This document shows positions 25,487-34,379 of a DNA stretch of 64,000 nt, piece by piece. Positions within the stretch are counted from its first letter, which is position 1, and every line of letters begins with the position of its first letter. Below the pieces are notes generated by a model that saw only the letters and a program-made list of their open reading frames with translations, was not told where the DNA came from and searched no databases. This DNA is from UBA2779 sp965232615 (GTDB taxonomy: Bacteria; Spirochaetota; Spirochaetia; DSM-2461). A program made the translations under genes and the position numbers. The stretch lies in assembly GCA_965232615.1 (NCBI GenBank), contig OZ246985.1, positions 992,001-1,056,000 of the forward strand, read 5' to 3'.

Positions 25487-26830
25487 TCAGGGAAGAAATT
25501 CTTCTTTAGAAATATTCAAGGCAAACTCTAAATCGAGAATTGTAGCAATGTATTGATATTTCGCTATAAGAAGCTGTTGTTGGGCAAGCAGATAATCATT
25601 CTGTGCACTTTCTACATCTAATAATTGCCTTGTTCCAACATTGTATGCTTCAGCAGTGAGTTCATAGTTCTTCCTGGCCAGTTTGGTACTGGATGTATTG
25701 GCTTCTATTGTAAGCCGGTAGGTTTGAATACTGCCTACAAGATTCTCAACTTCAGTACCAGCTCCCCGCCATGCTATTTCCCGGGTGAGTACAAGATCCT
25801 TTATATTGTCTTCCAGGTCTTTAATCTGTACATTGGTTTTTGAATTGGGAATCAATCCGTCGAGTTTCCATTGCAGGCCCAGGCTCAAGGTTCCCATATC
25901 GTTCCAGTTTGTCCATGGTTCTATTGCCTGTTGTTGTATGTTGGTCGTGGCATTGGAACCATTGAGACCATAGGTATATCCAATGCTCAATGTCGGAGTA
26001 TTTGAATTTAATGCAAGTGTTGCTTTTGTTAGACCCAGGGCTTCCAGTTGTTTGTCAAGACTGCGGATATCCAGTCGATTTGCAAGGTATTTTTCGATCA
26101 ATTCTTCGGCATTCAGAGTACCATAATACTCATTGGGCAGTTCACCCTGAAGGGTTATATCATCATTTCTATCTGCCCCGATAATAGTTTTAAATTGGAG
26201 AACCATGCTATTATATGTCTGTTGGGCACTGGTAAGAGCTGGTTTGAGTTTCGATAGAGAAACTTCCGCTGATAAAACATCAAGCTCAGGGACTAAACCT
26301 GTTTTGAAATTCTCAGATGCCTGTTCATATCTCTTTTGAGCTAAATCAATATTGGCCTGCTGAATCATGATGTTTTCCTGATTCGCCAGAATATTGTAAA
26401 ACTGTTTCTGAACATCCCTTTTCAAGCTGTTTACAGCTGCTTCATGGTCAAGTAAACCGGCTTCATAACTTGCTTTTAATTGTTGTACTCCTGTGGCTAT
26501 GGCCACATTCAGAGGAAGTGTAAGGGTCAAACCCGCACTGAATCCAAGTTTCCCTGGATCAGAAAAACTGGCTGCCGATTCACCCTGGAATGAAAAGATT
26601 CCATGCTTTGCAGTCAAAGAGGCCGATGCTGTGATTGACGGGAGCAGAGAGTTCCATGATGTACGTTTTGCCCTTTCCTTTTTCAGTAAGGTGATATCTG
26701 ACTTCTTCAAAGTGAGATTTTCAGAAATCGCCATCTCAACGGCATCGTCAAGAGTCAATACGAGCGGTTCAGCCGCAATGAACAGGGGAAAAAGATGTAT
26801 AAGTATAGAGATTGAAATCATTCTTTTCAT
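25487..26830 (-). CDS. TolC-family outer membrane efflux protein
   Basis: 447 residues with a signal peptide (SISILIHLFPLFIAAEP) and the twofold outer-membrane-factor repeat: LTLDDAVEMAISENLTLKK near the N-terminus, long alpha-helical segments, and a tandem NYELTAEAYNVGTRQLLDVE near the C-terminus. It forms the outer-membrane channel of a tripartite pump or type I secretion system. No intact pump partner is nearby; the adaptor and RND genes at 28.9-30.2 kb are broken, so it may work with pumps encoded elsewhere. Confidence 0.92.
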   Translation of the reverse strand: MKRMISISILIHLFPLFIAAEPLVLTLDDAVEMAISENLTLKKSDITLLKKERAKRTSWNSLLPSITASASLTAKHGIFSFQGESAASFSDPGKLGFSAGLTLTLPLNVAIATGVQQLKASYEAGLLDHEAAVNSLKRDVQKQFYNILANQENIMIQQANIDLAQKRYEQASENFKTGLVPELDVLSAEVSLSKLKPALTSAQQTYNSMVLQFKTIIGADRNDDITLQGELPNEYYGTLNAEELIEKYLANRLDIRSLDKQLEALGLTKATLALNSNTPTLSIGYTYGLNGSNATTNIQQQAIEPWTNWNDMGTLSLGLQWKLDGLIPNSKTNVQIKDLEDNIKDLVLTREIAWRGAGTEVENLVGSIQTYRLTIEANTSSTKLARKNYELTAEAYNVGTRQLLDVESAQNDYLLAQQQLLIAKYQYIATILDLEFALNISKEEFLP

Positions 26831-26938
26831 GGTGGGTCTCCTTGGAGAAGCAGGCAGGATGATTCTGCTTATACCAGTTGTTTGTTATTCGCATATGAGG
26901 TTACTCCTCGAGTATTCATTAGTCAAGGTAATTATTGA

Positions 26939-27144
26939 GGGCACCTCTAAAAAACCTTATTTCGTTTTTGGCTTGATCTTTTCCTCGCTGTTGCGTTGTC
27001 AAAATGCTCACGTAATCAGGTGCGTACCGCAGGAGCAAAGCTCCGAGGAACGCACCGCCACTATCAGGTGCGTACCGCAGGAGCAAAGCTCCGAGGAACG
27101 CACCGCCATTGCGGCAAATTCCAAAAACGGTTTTTGAGGTTGCC
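26939..27144 (-). repeat. Family A element, copy A4, two hairpins, TTGA target duplication
   Basis: 206 bases from GGGCACCTCTAAAAAACC to TTTTTGAGGTTGCC, inverted relative to A1, with two tandem hairpin units. Flanked by TTGA on both sides (26935-26938 and 27145-27148). Confidence 0.85.
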
Positions 27145-27160
27145 TTGAGATTTTTCTCAG

Positions 27161-27177
27161 CGTCAGAAAGCTTGTTA
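27161..27177 (+). repeat. Single family C end, copy C3
   Basis: CGTCAGAAAGCTTGTTA matches the family C terminal repeat, but no partner end is visible nearby. It lies 16 bases past copy A4. Confidence 0.4.
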
Positions 27178-27215
27178 GCGTATAAACCCCATGTTAAGCC
27201 TGTTATCCCTTTGTC

Positions 27216-28187
27216 TCAATGATCCAATCTATCAGCAAAAATCCTTAGCAGGTGTTCAGCTGTATCATGTCGATTCCCACTATACATGCAGCCGGATGCT
27301 TTTTGATGTCCACCACCGCCCAGGGATCTGGCAATTACGCTTACATCCAGGTCAAAAAGTGATCTGAAACTGATGGAGCAATTCCCATCATTTTGTTCCC
27401 GGATAAGTACAACAGCTTCCACTCCGGCAATACTGGTCAATAACTGGTACAGCATATCTGTATCTTTTTCGCTTCCACACTCCCGCCAGTCTTTCCAGGT
27501 TTCCCAGGTCATTAACAGTCGTCCATCAAAATAAAGCTCAGCCCGGTCAAGGGTTCTTCCCAGAAGTCGGCGTGAACTGAGTTTTCTACCACCAGCCAGT
27601 AACCGAAAAGTCTCCGTTGGGGATACTCCAATTCTCATCAATCGAGCAACAGCATCCATATGCTTGTATTGTGTTGATTCCAGATGCCGAAAAAAACCTG
27701 TGTCTGTACAGAAACCCAGGAATAGGTAATTTGCTTCTTCCAGAGTTGGAGTGTCTCCAGTCGCCTCAATGAGCTGTTGAATGAGTAAGGTTGTCGAAGG
27801 GTAGTCCGTATCCACGAATTGTAGGTCGCCGAATGTGTTTTCTGTTGCATGATGATCGACCACAAGTACAGATCCGGGTGGCCTGTCTGACTCTTTGAAA
27901 CCAGTCCGATCATGAGAGGAACAATCCAGATAAACAGTCAGAATCGATTTCTCAGGAGATACTTTTGGAATACGTTTTTCAAATAATGGCTGCCAGTCAG
28001 CAATTTCCGGCCTGTTCCAGGGGCCGGAGGAGCATAGATGAACGGTTTTTCCCCGTCGTTTTAACCATGAACCCAGAGCCCGCTGGGATCCAAGGCAGTC
28101 CGCATCAGGGTCTTCATGTCCAAGTATTATAATAACACAATTGTCATTAAGGGCTTTGAGGACGGATGAAATATTTTCTTGAGACAA
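27216..28187 (-). CDS. DHH/DHHA1 phosphoesterase (NrnA-like)
   Basis: 323 residues. The DHH motifs are GHEDPDADCLGS, LDCSSHDRTGF and VVDHHATENTFGD. The C-terminal DHHA1 motif is RSLGGGGHQKASGC. This is the layout of NrnA, which degrades nano-RNA and dephosphorylates pAp; some relatives act on cyclic dinucleotide products. Complete and normal in length. Two bases separate it from the upstream secreted-protein gene. Confidence 0.92.
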   Translation of the reverse strand: MSQENISSVLKALNDNCVIIILGHEDPDADCLGSQRALGSWLKRRGKTVHLCSSGPWNRPEIADWQPLFEKRIPKVSPEKSILTVYLDCSSHDRTGFKESDRPPGSVLVVDHHATENTFGDLQFVDTDYPSTTLLIQQLIEATGDTPTLEEANYLFLGFCTDTGFFRHLESTQYKHMDAVARLMRIGVSPTETFRLLAGGRKLSSRRLLGRTLDRAELYFDGRLLMTWETWKDWRECGSEKDTDMLYQLLTSIAGVEAVVLIREQNDGNCSISFRSLFDLDVSVIARSLGGGGHQKASGCMYSGNRHDTAEHLLRIFADRLDH

Positions 28188-28189
28188 GC

Positions 28190-28609
28190 TTACTGTGCCT
28201 GATATGTCAATACCAATTCTGAATCAGGAGATGGAAATTTATCACTGTGGTCAACTCCTGATTTCAATAACTTCCAGCTTGGGTGAGTTTTATTCTCTTG
28301 AAGATATAATCGAAAATGATCCAATTGGCCGTTTTTGTAGAATACTGTCATATAGGGGTATACAATTCCTTTTCCATAGGCAATCTGACCAATACCGTCT
28401 GAGGATTGAAACCATTCCGCTGGAAGCCACAGGGTTTCAATGCTGTAGTCCTGTCTAATATAATCAACTCTATATCCCAGTGCATGTGAATATATGCTTT
28501 CGATCGCGAAGGTTTTTGGATAGTATTCCGATTCATTTTCGAATCTCTGAGCAAAAATACCGGTTGTCACAACCAGAGAAATAAACACCAATAAATATCT
28601 TCGGTTCAT
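28190..28609 (-). CDS. Secreted protein of unknown function
   Basis: 139 residues with a signal peptide (RRYLLVFISLVVTTGIFAQ) ending at a plausible AQ cleavage site. The mature part is about 120 residues, rich in Tyr and Trp, with no motif I recognise. The next gene (nrnA-like) follows after two bases, so they are co-transcribed. Confidence 0.7.
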   Translation of the reverse strand: MNRRYLLVFISLVVTTGIFAQRFENESEYYPKTFAIESIYSHALGYRVDYIRQDYSIETLWLPAEWFQSSDGIGQIAYGKGIVYPYMTVFYKNGQLDHFRLYLQENKTHPSWKLLKSGVDHSDKFPSPDSELVLTYQAQ

Positions 28610-28795
28610 GGTGACGCCTCCTATTCATAGTAATATACCAAACAGGACGAATCACTTCAAGATGGAAATGATAAAAAATCCTCCGAACAGAATTCATTCT
28701 GTGAATGGTTGTTTTCTTTTCCTTGAAAGCGGGTGTCTGGATGAAAGGTCCAGTACTATAACCAGTCTGCATTAATGGCATAAGTGCATCACTCT

Positions 28796-28810
28796 TAAAC
28801 GAATCGTTTA
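28796..28810. promoter_or_regulatory. Palindromic operator-like site upstream of efflux remnants
   Basis: TAAACGAATCGTTTA is a perfect 7-bp inverted repeat around one base, the form seen in TetR- and LacI-type operators. It lies 83 bases upstream of the efflux adaptor remnant. Tripartite efflux genes are often under TetR control, but no such regulator is in the window. Confidence 0.5.
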
Positions 28811-28892
28811 TCGCCTGTTAATCGGCCTGTAATAGCTCTTTCAGAGGATGAAATGTATCCTGGGTGCAGAGATTTTCCATAAGGAGTAACGT

Positions 28893-29319
28893 ATGACATT
28901 CAAAAAATCATTGTATTCAGGAATTCTCATTCTTCTTCCCCTGATTATTCTCTTCAGTAAAGGATTATCAAGTAAGAGTATGGTTTCTGCTATTGAGGAG
29001 ACACCGTCTGTTTCGTCTTCTGCACCAGAATTTCTGCCTGAGAAGTCAGTCGCAGAGATGATGAATATCCTTAGCTTTTCTGGAGAGGTCCGACCTCGGG
29101 ATGAAGTTGATGTCTTCCCTGATACTCAGGGGAAAATTCGGGAATTGAGAGTGGAAGTTGGGGATGAAGTCCAGTCGGATCAGATTCTGGCTGATGCTGC
29201 TTATAAGAATATCTCCTGTTGTCGATCCAGTCAGCCGGAGTTTGAAGGTTGTTTTCATTCCTCTCAGGCAATCCGGAGAGTTGAAGGCTGGCATGTTTGT
29301 GGATCTCACCCTGGAGTAA
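28893..29319 (+). pseudogene. RND efflux adaptor (membrane fusion protein), internally deleted
   Basis: Starts with ATG after AAGGAG, a signal/anchor segment (ILILLPLIILFSKGL) and the first half of a lipoyl domain (GEVRPRDEVDVFPDTQGKIR, then EVGDEVQSDQILA). Homology then jumps, in another frame, to the C-terminal part of the family: ISPVVDPVSRSLKVVF, then ELKAGMFVDLTLE and a stop at 29317-29319. The coiled-coil hairpin and barrel are missing and the frame is shifted. A long frame running through the region into the RND gene is fortuitous. Confidence 0.85.
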
Positions 29320-29321
29320 TC

Positions 29322-30269
29322 GTGGTTAATCAATTCGAGTACCTGCTTGAACATCCTCTGGCAGTGTTCGTCGTCTTTGCCATGGCATCCCTGTTGGGTG
29401 TATTTCTCTTCTTCACTTTGCCGATGAATCTATATCCTGAATTTAATCCGCCTGTTTTAAGTATTGTGACGGTTTACCCCCAGGCCTCTTCCCAGGAAGT
29501 AAGGGAGCGAATTACAAATCCTCTGGAGGAGAAGCTGGGGAGTATCAGTGGCCTGGATAAGATGACAAGCTATTCTGGACATTCAATAAGCCGGATCGTT
29601 CTGGAATTCCGGTGGAGTGCATCCATGATCACCATTGAAAATGAGCTGCGGTCCCGTTTGGGACAGATGGAAGAGACTCTTCCGGAACTTGCCCAGACAC
29701 CTACACTGTATAAATATGATATGAATGATGAACCCATCGTGGAATTGGCTGTCAGAAGTGTGGATGGAGAGCCGCTATCTAAAATTACTGCCATGGTAAA
29801 AGACAGGATTAAGCCTTCTTTTGAAAAACTTGAAGGAGTCGCTGCGGTTGATGTTACAGGGATTCGAGACGAACAGGTGGAAATTGCGGCCGTGCGAAAT
29901 CGACTGGAGGCCTTTTCATTCAACTTGACTATGATTTCCAGAATACTTGAAGCGCAGAATAAGACACTCGGTTCGGGTTCTTTCAATGAAGATGGTTTGG
30001 AATACATCATTCAGGCTGAGGGAGAATTTACGTCCCTGGATGACATCCGAAATACGGTAATATCGTATCCAGGAAGAATTCCCATCAGAATCAAAGATTT
30101 TGCCAATGTGAGCCGTGTATTAGAAGATCCGAAGGACAAAGTTTTATTCAATGGTCAACCAGCTGTCCGCATTGCAATCCTGAAACAACATGATGCGCAT
30201 ATCGTTCAAACGACCGACCGAATACTGAATCATATCCGTTGTATCGTTACAACAATCAGCGGGGATTGA
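29322..30269 (+). pseudogene. RND efflux pump (AcrB family), N-terminal fragment
   Basis: Begins at GTG 29322, two bases after the adaptor stop. VNQFEYLLEHPLAVFVVFAM is the first membrane helix, followed by the porter-domain motif ASSQEVRERITNPLEEKLGS and SGLDKMTSYS. Homology continues for about 305 residues to QTTDRILNHI. It then breaks near 30235 into unrelated sequence (histidine kinase), with a stop at 30267-30269. About 700 residues, including the transmembrane proton relay, are missing, so no pump can be made. Confidence 0.88.
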
Positions 30270-30962
30270 TGGCCTATTTTGTCAATCAGGATTCCCTACC
30301 TCAGATTCTCAGTCAGTGGCTTTGGGTTCTGGCCGCTCTTTATTTCATCGCCTGTCTTTTTTTCCCCCTCTATATCAGTTCCCGCTTAATCATGCAACTG
30401 CGTCGATCTGTGAGCCGTCTGGAAGAAGGGGCAAGGCAGGTGGAGCAGGGTAACTTTCATTTCAGTATGGAAAAACTCAGTCACAGAGATGAATTGAAAC
30501 CCCAATAGTCTTATACGAGATTACAGGAAGGATATGGAGATTTCAGGGCACATCTTTCATTCTGATTACTCACTGCCCAATTCAGCTGAGATTATGGCTG
30601 ACCCAAACCTCTTGTACAGAGCGTTTGAAAACATTCTGAAGAATGCACAGAACTACTGTGCCAGGGGATCAACGATTGAGCTGCGATCCTGTCTGGAAGG
30701 GGATAGAGTTGTCTTCTTAATTACAGACAGGGGGAGGGGAGTGAGTAAAGAGGAGCAGGCCCTTATCTTTGAACCATTTTTCAGAGGTGATTCAAGCAGG
30801 AATCAAGGTGGAATGGGACTGGGACAGGCGTCCACAGATTTCATCATCAGGAATAATGGTGGAACCATCGAATACAAAAATCATCGTGGCGGAGGAGCAG
30901 AATTCCATATCACTTTGCCCCTTTATCAAGCAGTGAACCAACCCCCGGGAGAGATAGTATGA
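30239..30962 (+). pseudogene. Sensor histidine kinase remnant (HAMP and ATPase parts, DHp missing)
   Basis: One frame (to 30508) has a membrane span (WLWVLAALYFIACLFFPLYI) and a HAMP-like segment (RSVSRLEEGARQVEQGNFHF). It ends in a stop after RDELKPQ. From about 30503 another frame carries the HATPase: N-box AFENILKNAQNY, G1 ITDRGRGVS, F-box IFEPFFRG, G2 GGMGLGQAST. The phospho-accepting His domain, the sensor and the N-terminus are absent. Fused head-on to the RND fragment, so at least two deletions occurred. Confidence 0.85.
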
Positions 30963-31144
30963 AGAGAAGACTTATCGCATCCGTCCTAGTATGGCGTGAT
31001 GGCGAGAAACTGATTGTTCGAGGACAAATAGGTCCATTCGGTCAGAAAAAGATCTGGCATCCTGTTCAGCTACATGAGATTCCCCCGAATCTGGATTACG
31101 GTGATCCTGGTACCTGGATACCGATCATTCCTGAAAGAAAATGA
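30959..31144 (+). other. Short frame after kinase remnant, probably gene fragment
   Basis: The ATG overlaps the kinase stop (ATGA), which suggests a real downstream gene start (MKRRLIASVLVW). It continues for 61 residues with no recognisable family. Given the decay on both sides, it is likely the N-terminus of a truncated gene. The stretch to 31226 holds nothing further that I can name. Confidence 0.35.
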
Positions 31145-31226
31145 TGGAGATGTTCAGGTTTACTGGAAGAAAATCACCATCACTCCAATGAACCTGGAGA
31201 TGACTCCCCGAGTTCCATGTCAGGTT

Positions 31227-32253
31227 TCAATTGAAACGCAGACTACCAGGGATGTCCATTCGCAGGATTCTATGAGTGGAGAACATGGCAACCAGAACAG
31301 CCATACCCATGAAAAAGGCTGCGAATCTGTTTGTCCTTCATCCCAGGAGCCCGCATCATTCCCGGTTCCCTGACTCTCTCATATACAGCCATCAGCATGG
31401 CATTGGATATTCCAACTCCAGCGATTATAAGAATCAGGAGTATTATAACTAACGAACTGCCAGCTTCCGCCTGTGACATGGAAATGAAATCTTCTCCAGG
31501 AGTTTGCCAGTTCAATGCCTCCAATCCTGCTTCATTGATTTTTGGGATTAAGGCTGCAAATTTACTGTCAGCAGCAGAATTTTCATTAAAAGGGACATTC
31601 ATTTCAGTGACCATGCCTTCCATCTCCAATAATTCATCAGCTATCGACAGGGGAAGGAACATACCTGATCGAGTGAATTTGGGGTTTGGGCTATTGATGA
31701 TGCCTACGATTTCCAGATCAAACACTTGAGCATAACCGTCTTTGGTCTGGGTTTCTACGATTACCATGTTACCAACTCTGGCACCAATGTCTTCCACAAG
31801 CCAATGACCAATAACAAGTCCGTACTCTTCATCTCTCAACCATCTGTCTTCCACAAGACTTTCATGTACCTTGAAAACCTCAGTGTCCTGTATTGGGTGG
31901 ATGGCCGTGAATATCCCTGGAATATTTCCATCCTTGGGGAAGGGATCTTTGTAGAAGATTAAATCTCCGCCAAAGCTCACTTGTGGAGTGCAGGATGCCC
32001 CAAATTCCGCAAGGAGAGATTTGACCAGGGCTGGATCAAAGGATTTTTCCAGAGGAAGAGAGTTTCTCATTTCCCGGTATCCTGAAGCCATAATTCGACC
32101 AGTAGCCGTTTCATATAAACGCAGATTCTTAATTGATTCTGAATTGATACCAGGAAGGAGGGAACGGGTCAGAATGAGAACTGAAAGTCCAGAGGCAATG
32201 GCTCCAGATGTGATCATTGTGCGTTTTCTGTATCGGGTCAGGTTCAGCAAAGC
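31227..32253 (-). pseudogene. FtsX/MacB-type ABC permease, internally deleted
   Basis: From a TTG near 32250 the frame runs LLNLTRYRKRTMITSGAIAS through a MacB-like periplasmic core to the first membrane span after it (LVIILLILIIAGVGISNAML, then AVYERVRE). At IRSLF (about 31300) homology stops in that frame. The family's C-terminal tail (VLVAMFSTHRILRMDIPGSL) follows in another frame, ending at a TGA at 31227-31229. Two of four membrane spans are lost. The matching ATPase gene is not in the window. Confidence 0.82.
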
Positions 32254-32315
32254 TATCTATGGAATGAAACTCATTATTGAGCCTCAACACTACATTCGTA
32301 TTCAAGGTTCTAAAC

Positions 32316-32388
32316 AGGCGCCGAGCGGATTCGAACCGCTGCATGATGGATTTGCAATCCACTCCCTTAGCCACTTGGGTACGGCGCC
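32316..32388 (-). tRNA. tRNA-Cys (GCA)
   Basis: On the minus strand GGCGCC opens the acceptor stem, closed by GGCGCC at the 3' side. The anticodon stem-loop TGGATTGCAAATCCA gives anticodon GCA. The T arm AGCGGTTCGAATCCGCT is canonical. U73 discriminator as expected for tRNA-Cys; CCA not encoded. Confidence 0.95.
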
Positions 32389-32471
32389 GGATTTAAGGAA
32401 ATATAAAGCTTTGCTGGATGAATGTCTACAAGGTTTCTTGAGAAAGTCACTCTTTTCATAAGATGTACCCA

Positions 32472-32592
32472 GTGTCAGAAAGCCTGTAAAACCCACTTCA
32501 ACCAATCCCAGGATTCAAATTCCCTCCTACCGTCGCCATGGATTCTCTCGCCGATTTAGCGTTGGACCGTTCCAAATGCTTCTGTGTGGTAC
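32472..32592 (+). repeat. Family C element, copy C4, left part only
   Basis: GTGTCAGAAAGCCTGTAAAA opens a stretch closely matching the left half of C2, through ACCCACTTCAACC, TTAGCGTTGGACCGTTCC and ATGCTTCTGTGTGGTACG. No right end is found before the A5 element. From 32593 to 32709 nothing is recognisable. Confidence 0.6.
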
Positions 32593-32709
32593 GAACTGTG
32601 CATCGAAAACAATTTTTTTTGCTTCGGGGCACTGAAATTGCTACATTTCGGGTTAGGACAGTGAGGGAATAACATAGTCGATCTCCTTATAAATTGCCCC
32701 CTTACTAAG

Positions 32710-32918
32710 GGGCACCTCTAAAAAACCTTATTTCGTTTTTGGCTTGATCTTTTTCCCTACTGCTGTGTTGCAAAATGCTCACGTAAGCAGGTGCGTACCG
32801 CAGGAGAAAAGCTCCGAGGAACGCACCGCCAACAGCTTAAGCTACGCTCCGCTTTTGTCGCCTTGCAGCAGGAAAAAATCTCTACGCCAAATTCCGAGAA
32901 CGGTTTTTAGAGGTTGCC
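32710..32918 (-). repeat. Family A/B chimeric element, copy A5
   Basis: 209 bases with family A ends (GGGCACCTCTAAAAAACC; TTTTTAGAGGTTGCC) and one hairpin unit. It also carries a module otherwise found in family B (AGCTACGCTCCGCTTTTGTC, then GCCTTGCAGCAGG and a run of A). Flanks CTAA and TTAT do not match, as expected for a recombinant. Confidence 0.8.
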
Positions 32919-32943
32919 TTATATATTTCTTCGAGAACCGGTT

Positions 32944-33033
32944 CTACTTATTCTTATGTCTATTCTTTCTTAGTTTTTTCTTACGTTTGTGTGTGGTTAT
33001 TTTTTTCCTTTTCCGTTTGCGTCCACAGGGCAC
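32944..33033 (-). CDS. 29-residue AURKAIP1/COX24-type basic protein
   Basis: On the minus strand GTG at 33033, preceded by GAGGAG at eight bases, encodes a 29-residue protein starting MPCGRKRKRKKITTHKRKKK and ending RKNRHKNK. More than half the residues are Lys or Arg. The pattern PxGxKRKRxKIxTHKRKKxxRxxRHK is that of the tiny AURKAIP1/COX24-domain proteins known in Bacteroidota and spirochaetes, thought to be ribosome-associated. The chance of this pattern arising randomly is small. Function in bacteria is poorly known. Confidence 0.85.
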   Translation of the reverse strand: MPCGRKRKRKKITTHKRKKKLRKNRHKNK

Positions 33034-33131
33034 AGTCAGCTCTCCTCTTTACTAAAACAGGGGGAGCAAAAGCAATGATCCCCGAATCAAGTGAATTATG
33101 GTGGTCTGAGTCAGCTTGGTCAAGGGATAAA

Positions 33132-34040
33132 TCAGGATATCTCAAATTCTGTTATGATCTTTGAGATTTCATCAGCAGTTTTTCCTTCATCACCTGCATC
33201 TATCCAGATAACATCAGGTAGTTTCGAAAAAAAAGTCATTTGACGTTTCGCGTAGCGCCTGGTGTTTTGGATTATGAGTTTCTTGACTTCTTCCAATGTG
33301 GGGGAAGGATTCTCCCTTGTTCCCAGCCATTCCTTATATCCAATTCCCTTCATTCCCGGATCCAGATCTGTTGCTCCCAGACTATACAGGTGCTTTGCTT
33401 CCGACTCTAAACCAGCGCTTATCATTGATTCAACTCTTTCCTCAATTCTACGATGTAAATCTTCGCGAGTGCGCCTGAGTCCTATCAGTAAGTAATCGAT
33501 ATCATTTCTGGGTTTATCTGGAATCTTGAAACTGGATAGAGGTAATTGGCATTGTTCATATACTTCCAATGCTCTCAGCATTCGGTAACGATCACCCGAA
33601 GGAATTCTTTCTGCACTTTCTGGATCAATCGTGCCAAGTGCCTGATGAATCTCATCATTTCCAGCTTTTAACCATTGTTTTTTTACTTTTTCACGTATCT
33701 TCCTATCAATGGCTGGAGTTCGTGGTAAACCCATTAACCAGGCCTTCATGTAGAAAGCTGTTCCTCCAGAAATAACAGGAAGCTTGCCTCTTGCAAGTAT
33801 GTCGTGCATACAGATTTCACAGAGATGATAAAAATCACCGACATCAAAACTCTGATCAATGTCCAGAATATCTATTAGATGATGAGGTAGATGATTAAGA
33901 ATGGCCGTTCCTGGCTTTGCACTGCCAATATTCAATCCACGGTAAACCTGTAGGGAATCGGCACTGATTACTTCTGCCGTATCTGTAAAAACTCTTTCTA
34001 TTATAGTTGTTTTGCCCACACCTGTAGGGCCAAAGATCAA
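33132..34040 (-). CDS. miaA: tRNA dimethylallyltransferase MiaA
   Basis: About 302 residues. P-loop IFGPTGVGKTT, then ISADSLQVYRGLNIGSAKP and the C-terminal IQNTRRYAKRQMTFF are diagnostic of MiaA, which adds dimethylallyl to A37 of tRNAs reading U-starting codons. The start is unclear. The frame opens upstream inside rpoZ (TTG 34112), but no ATG or GTG is available after the rpoZ stop. TTG 34040 would begin MIFGPTGVG and sits 17 bases from AAGGAG. Overlap with rpoZ suggests translational coupling. Confidence 0.93.
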   Translation of the reverse strand: MIFGPTGVGKTTIIERVFTDTAEVISADSLQVYRGLNIGSAKPGTAILNHLPHHLIDILDIDQSFDVGDFYHLCEICMHDILARGKLPVISGGTAFYMKAWLMGLPRTPAIDRKIREKVKKQWLKAGNDEIHQALGTIDPESAERIPSGDRYRMLRALEVYEQCQLPLSSFKIPDKPRNDIDYLLIGLRRTREDLHRRIEERVESMISAGLESEAKHLYSLGATDLDPGMKGIGYKEWLGTRENPSPTLEEVKKLIIQNTRRYAKRQMTFFSKLPDVIWIDAGDEGKTADEISKIITEFEIS

Positions 34041-34056
34041 TACAGTTCTTGGACGA

Positions 34057-34266
34057 TCAGTCTCCTTTCGAATTATACTGAACCTCTTCGGTAATAATTT
34101 CTTTAATTGCAAGAGGTACTATTTTTCCACCAGCCTCTCCCAGATGTTCTGACCCGGCTATAGTGATTTGCTTGGCTCTATGGATAGCCGCATTTGTCAA
34201 TTCATACATATTTTTTGCACTGGTTACTAATTTTTCCATGGGAATATTAGAAATCAATTTCGCCAT
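34057..34266 (-). CDS. rpoZ: RNA polymerase omega subunit
   Basis: 69 residues with the core omega motif NMYELTNAAIHRAKQI and the tail VPLAIKEIITEE. The short length matches spirochaete omega subunits. It stabilises the beta-prime subunit of RNA polymerase. ATG 34266. Forms an operon with miaA. Confidence 0.88.
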   Translation of the reverse strand: MAKLISNIPMEKLVTSAKNMYELTNAAIHRAKQITIAGSEHLGEAGGKIVPLAIKEIITEEVQYNSKGD

Positions 34267-34379
34267 ATACTGCCTCTATGGTATCAATTTAATGTTTGCT
34301 GAATCCAATATAAGCCATGATTCGGCTGATGTCAATCATAAATCTTGCTAAATAACCCAGTCAGGGTTATTCTTGTTGG

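Noticed and set aside
28533..28781. 82-residue minus frame upstream of the secreted protein
   Set aside because: No Shine-Dalgarno sequence, out of frame overlap with the real gene start, and unremarkable composition.
28893..30269. A single 458-residue fusion of adaptor and RND pump
   Set aside because: The adaptor C-terminus is visible in another frame with its own stop, and the pump has its own GTG start, so the joint frame is accidental.
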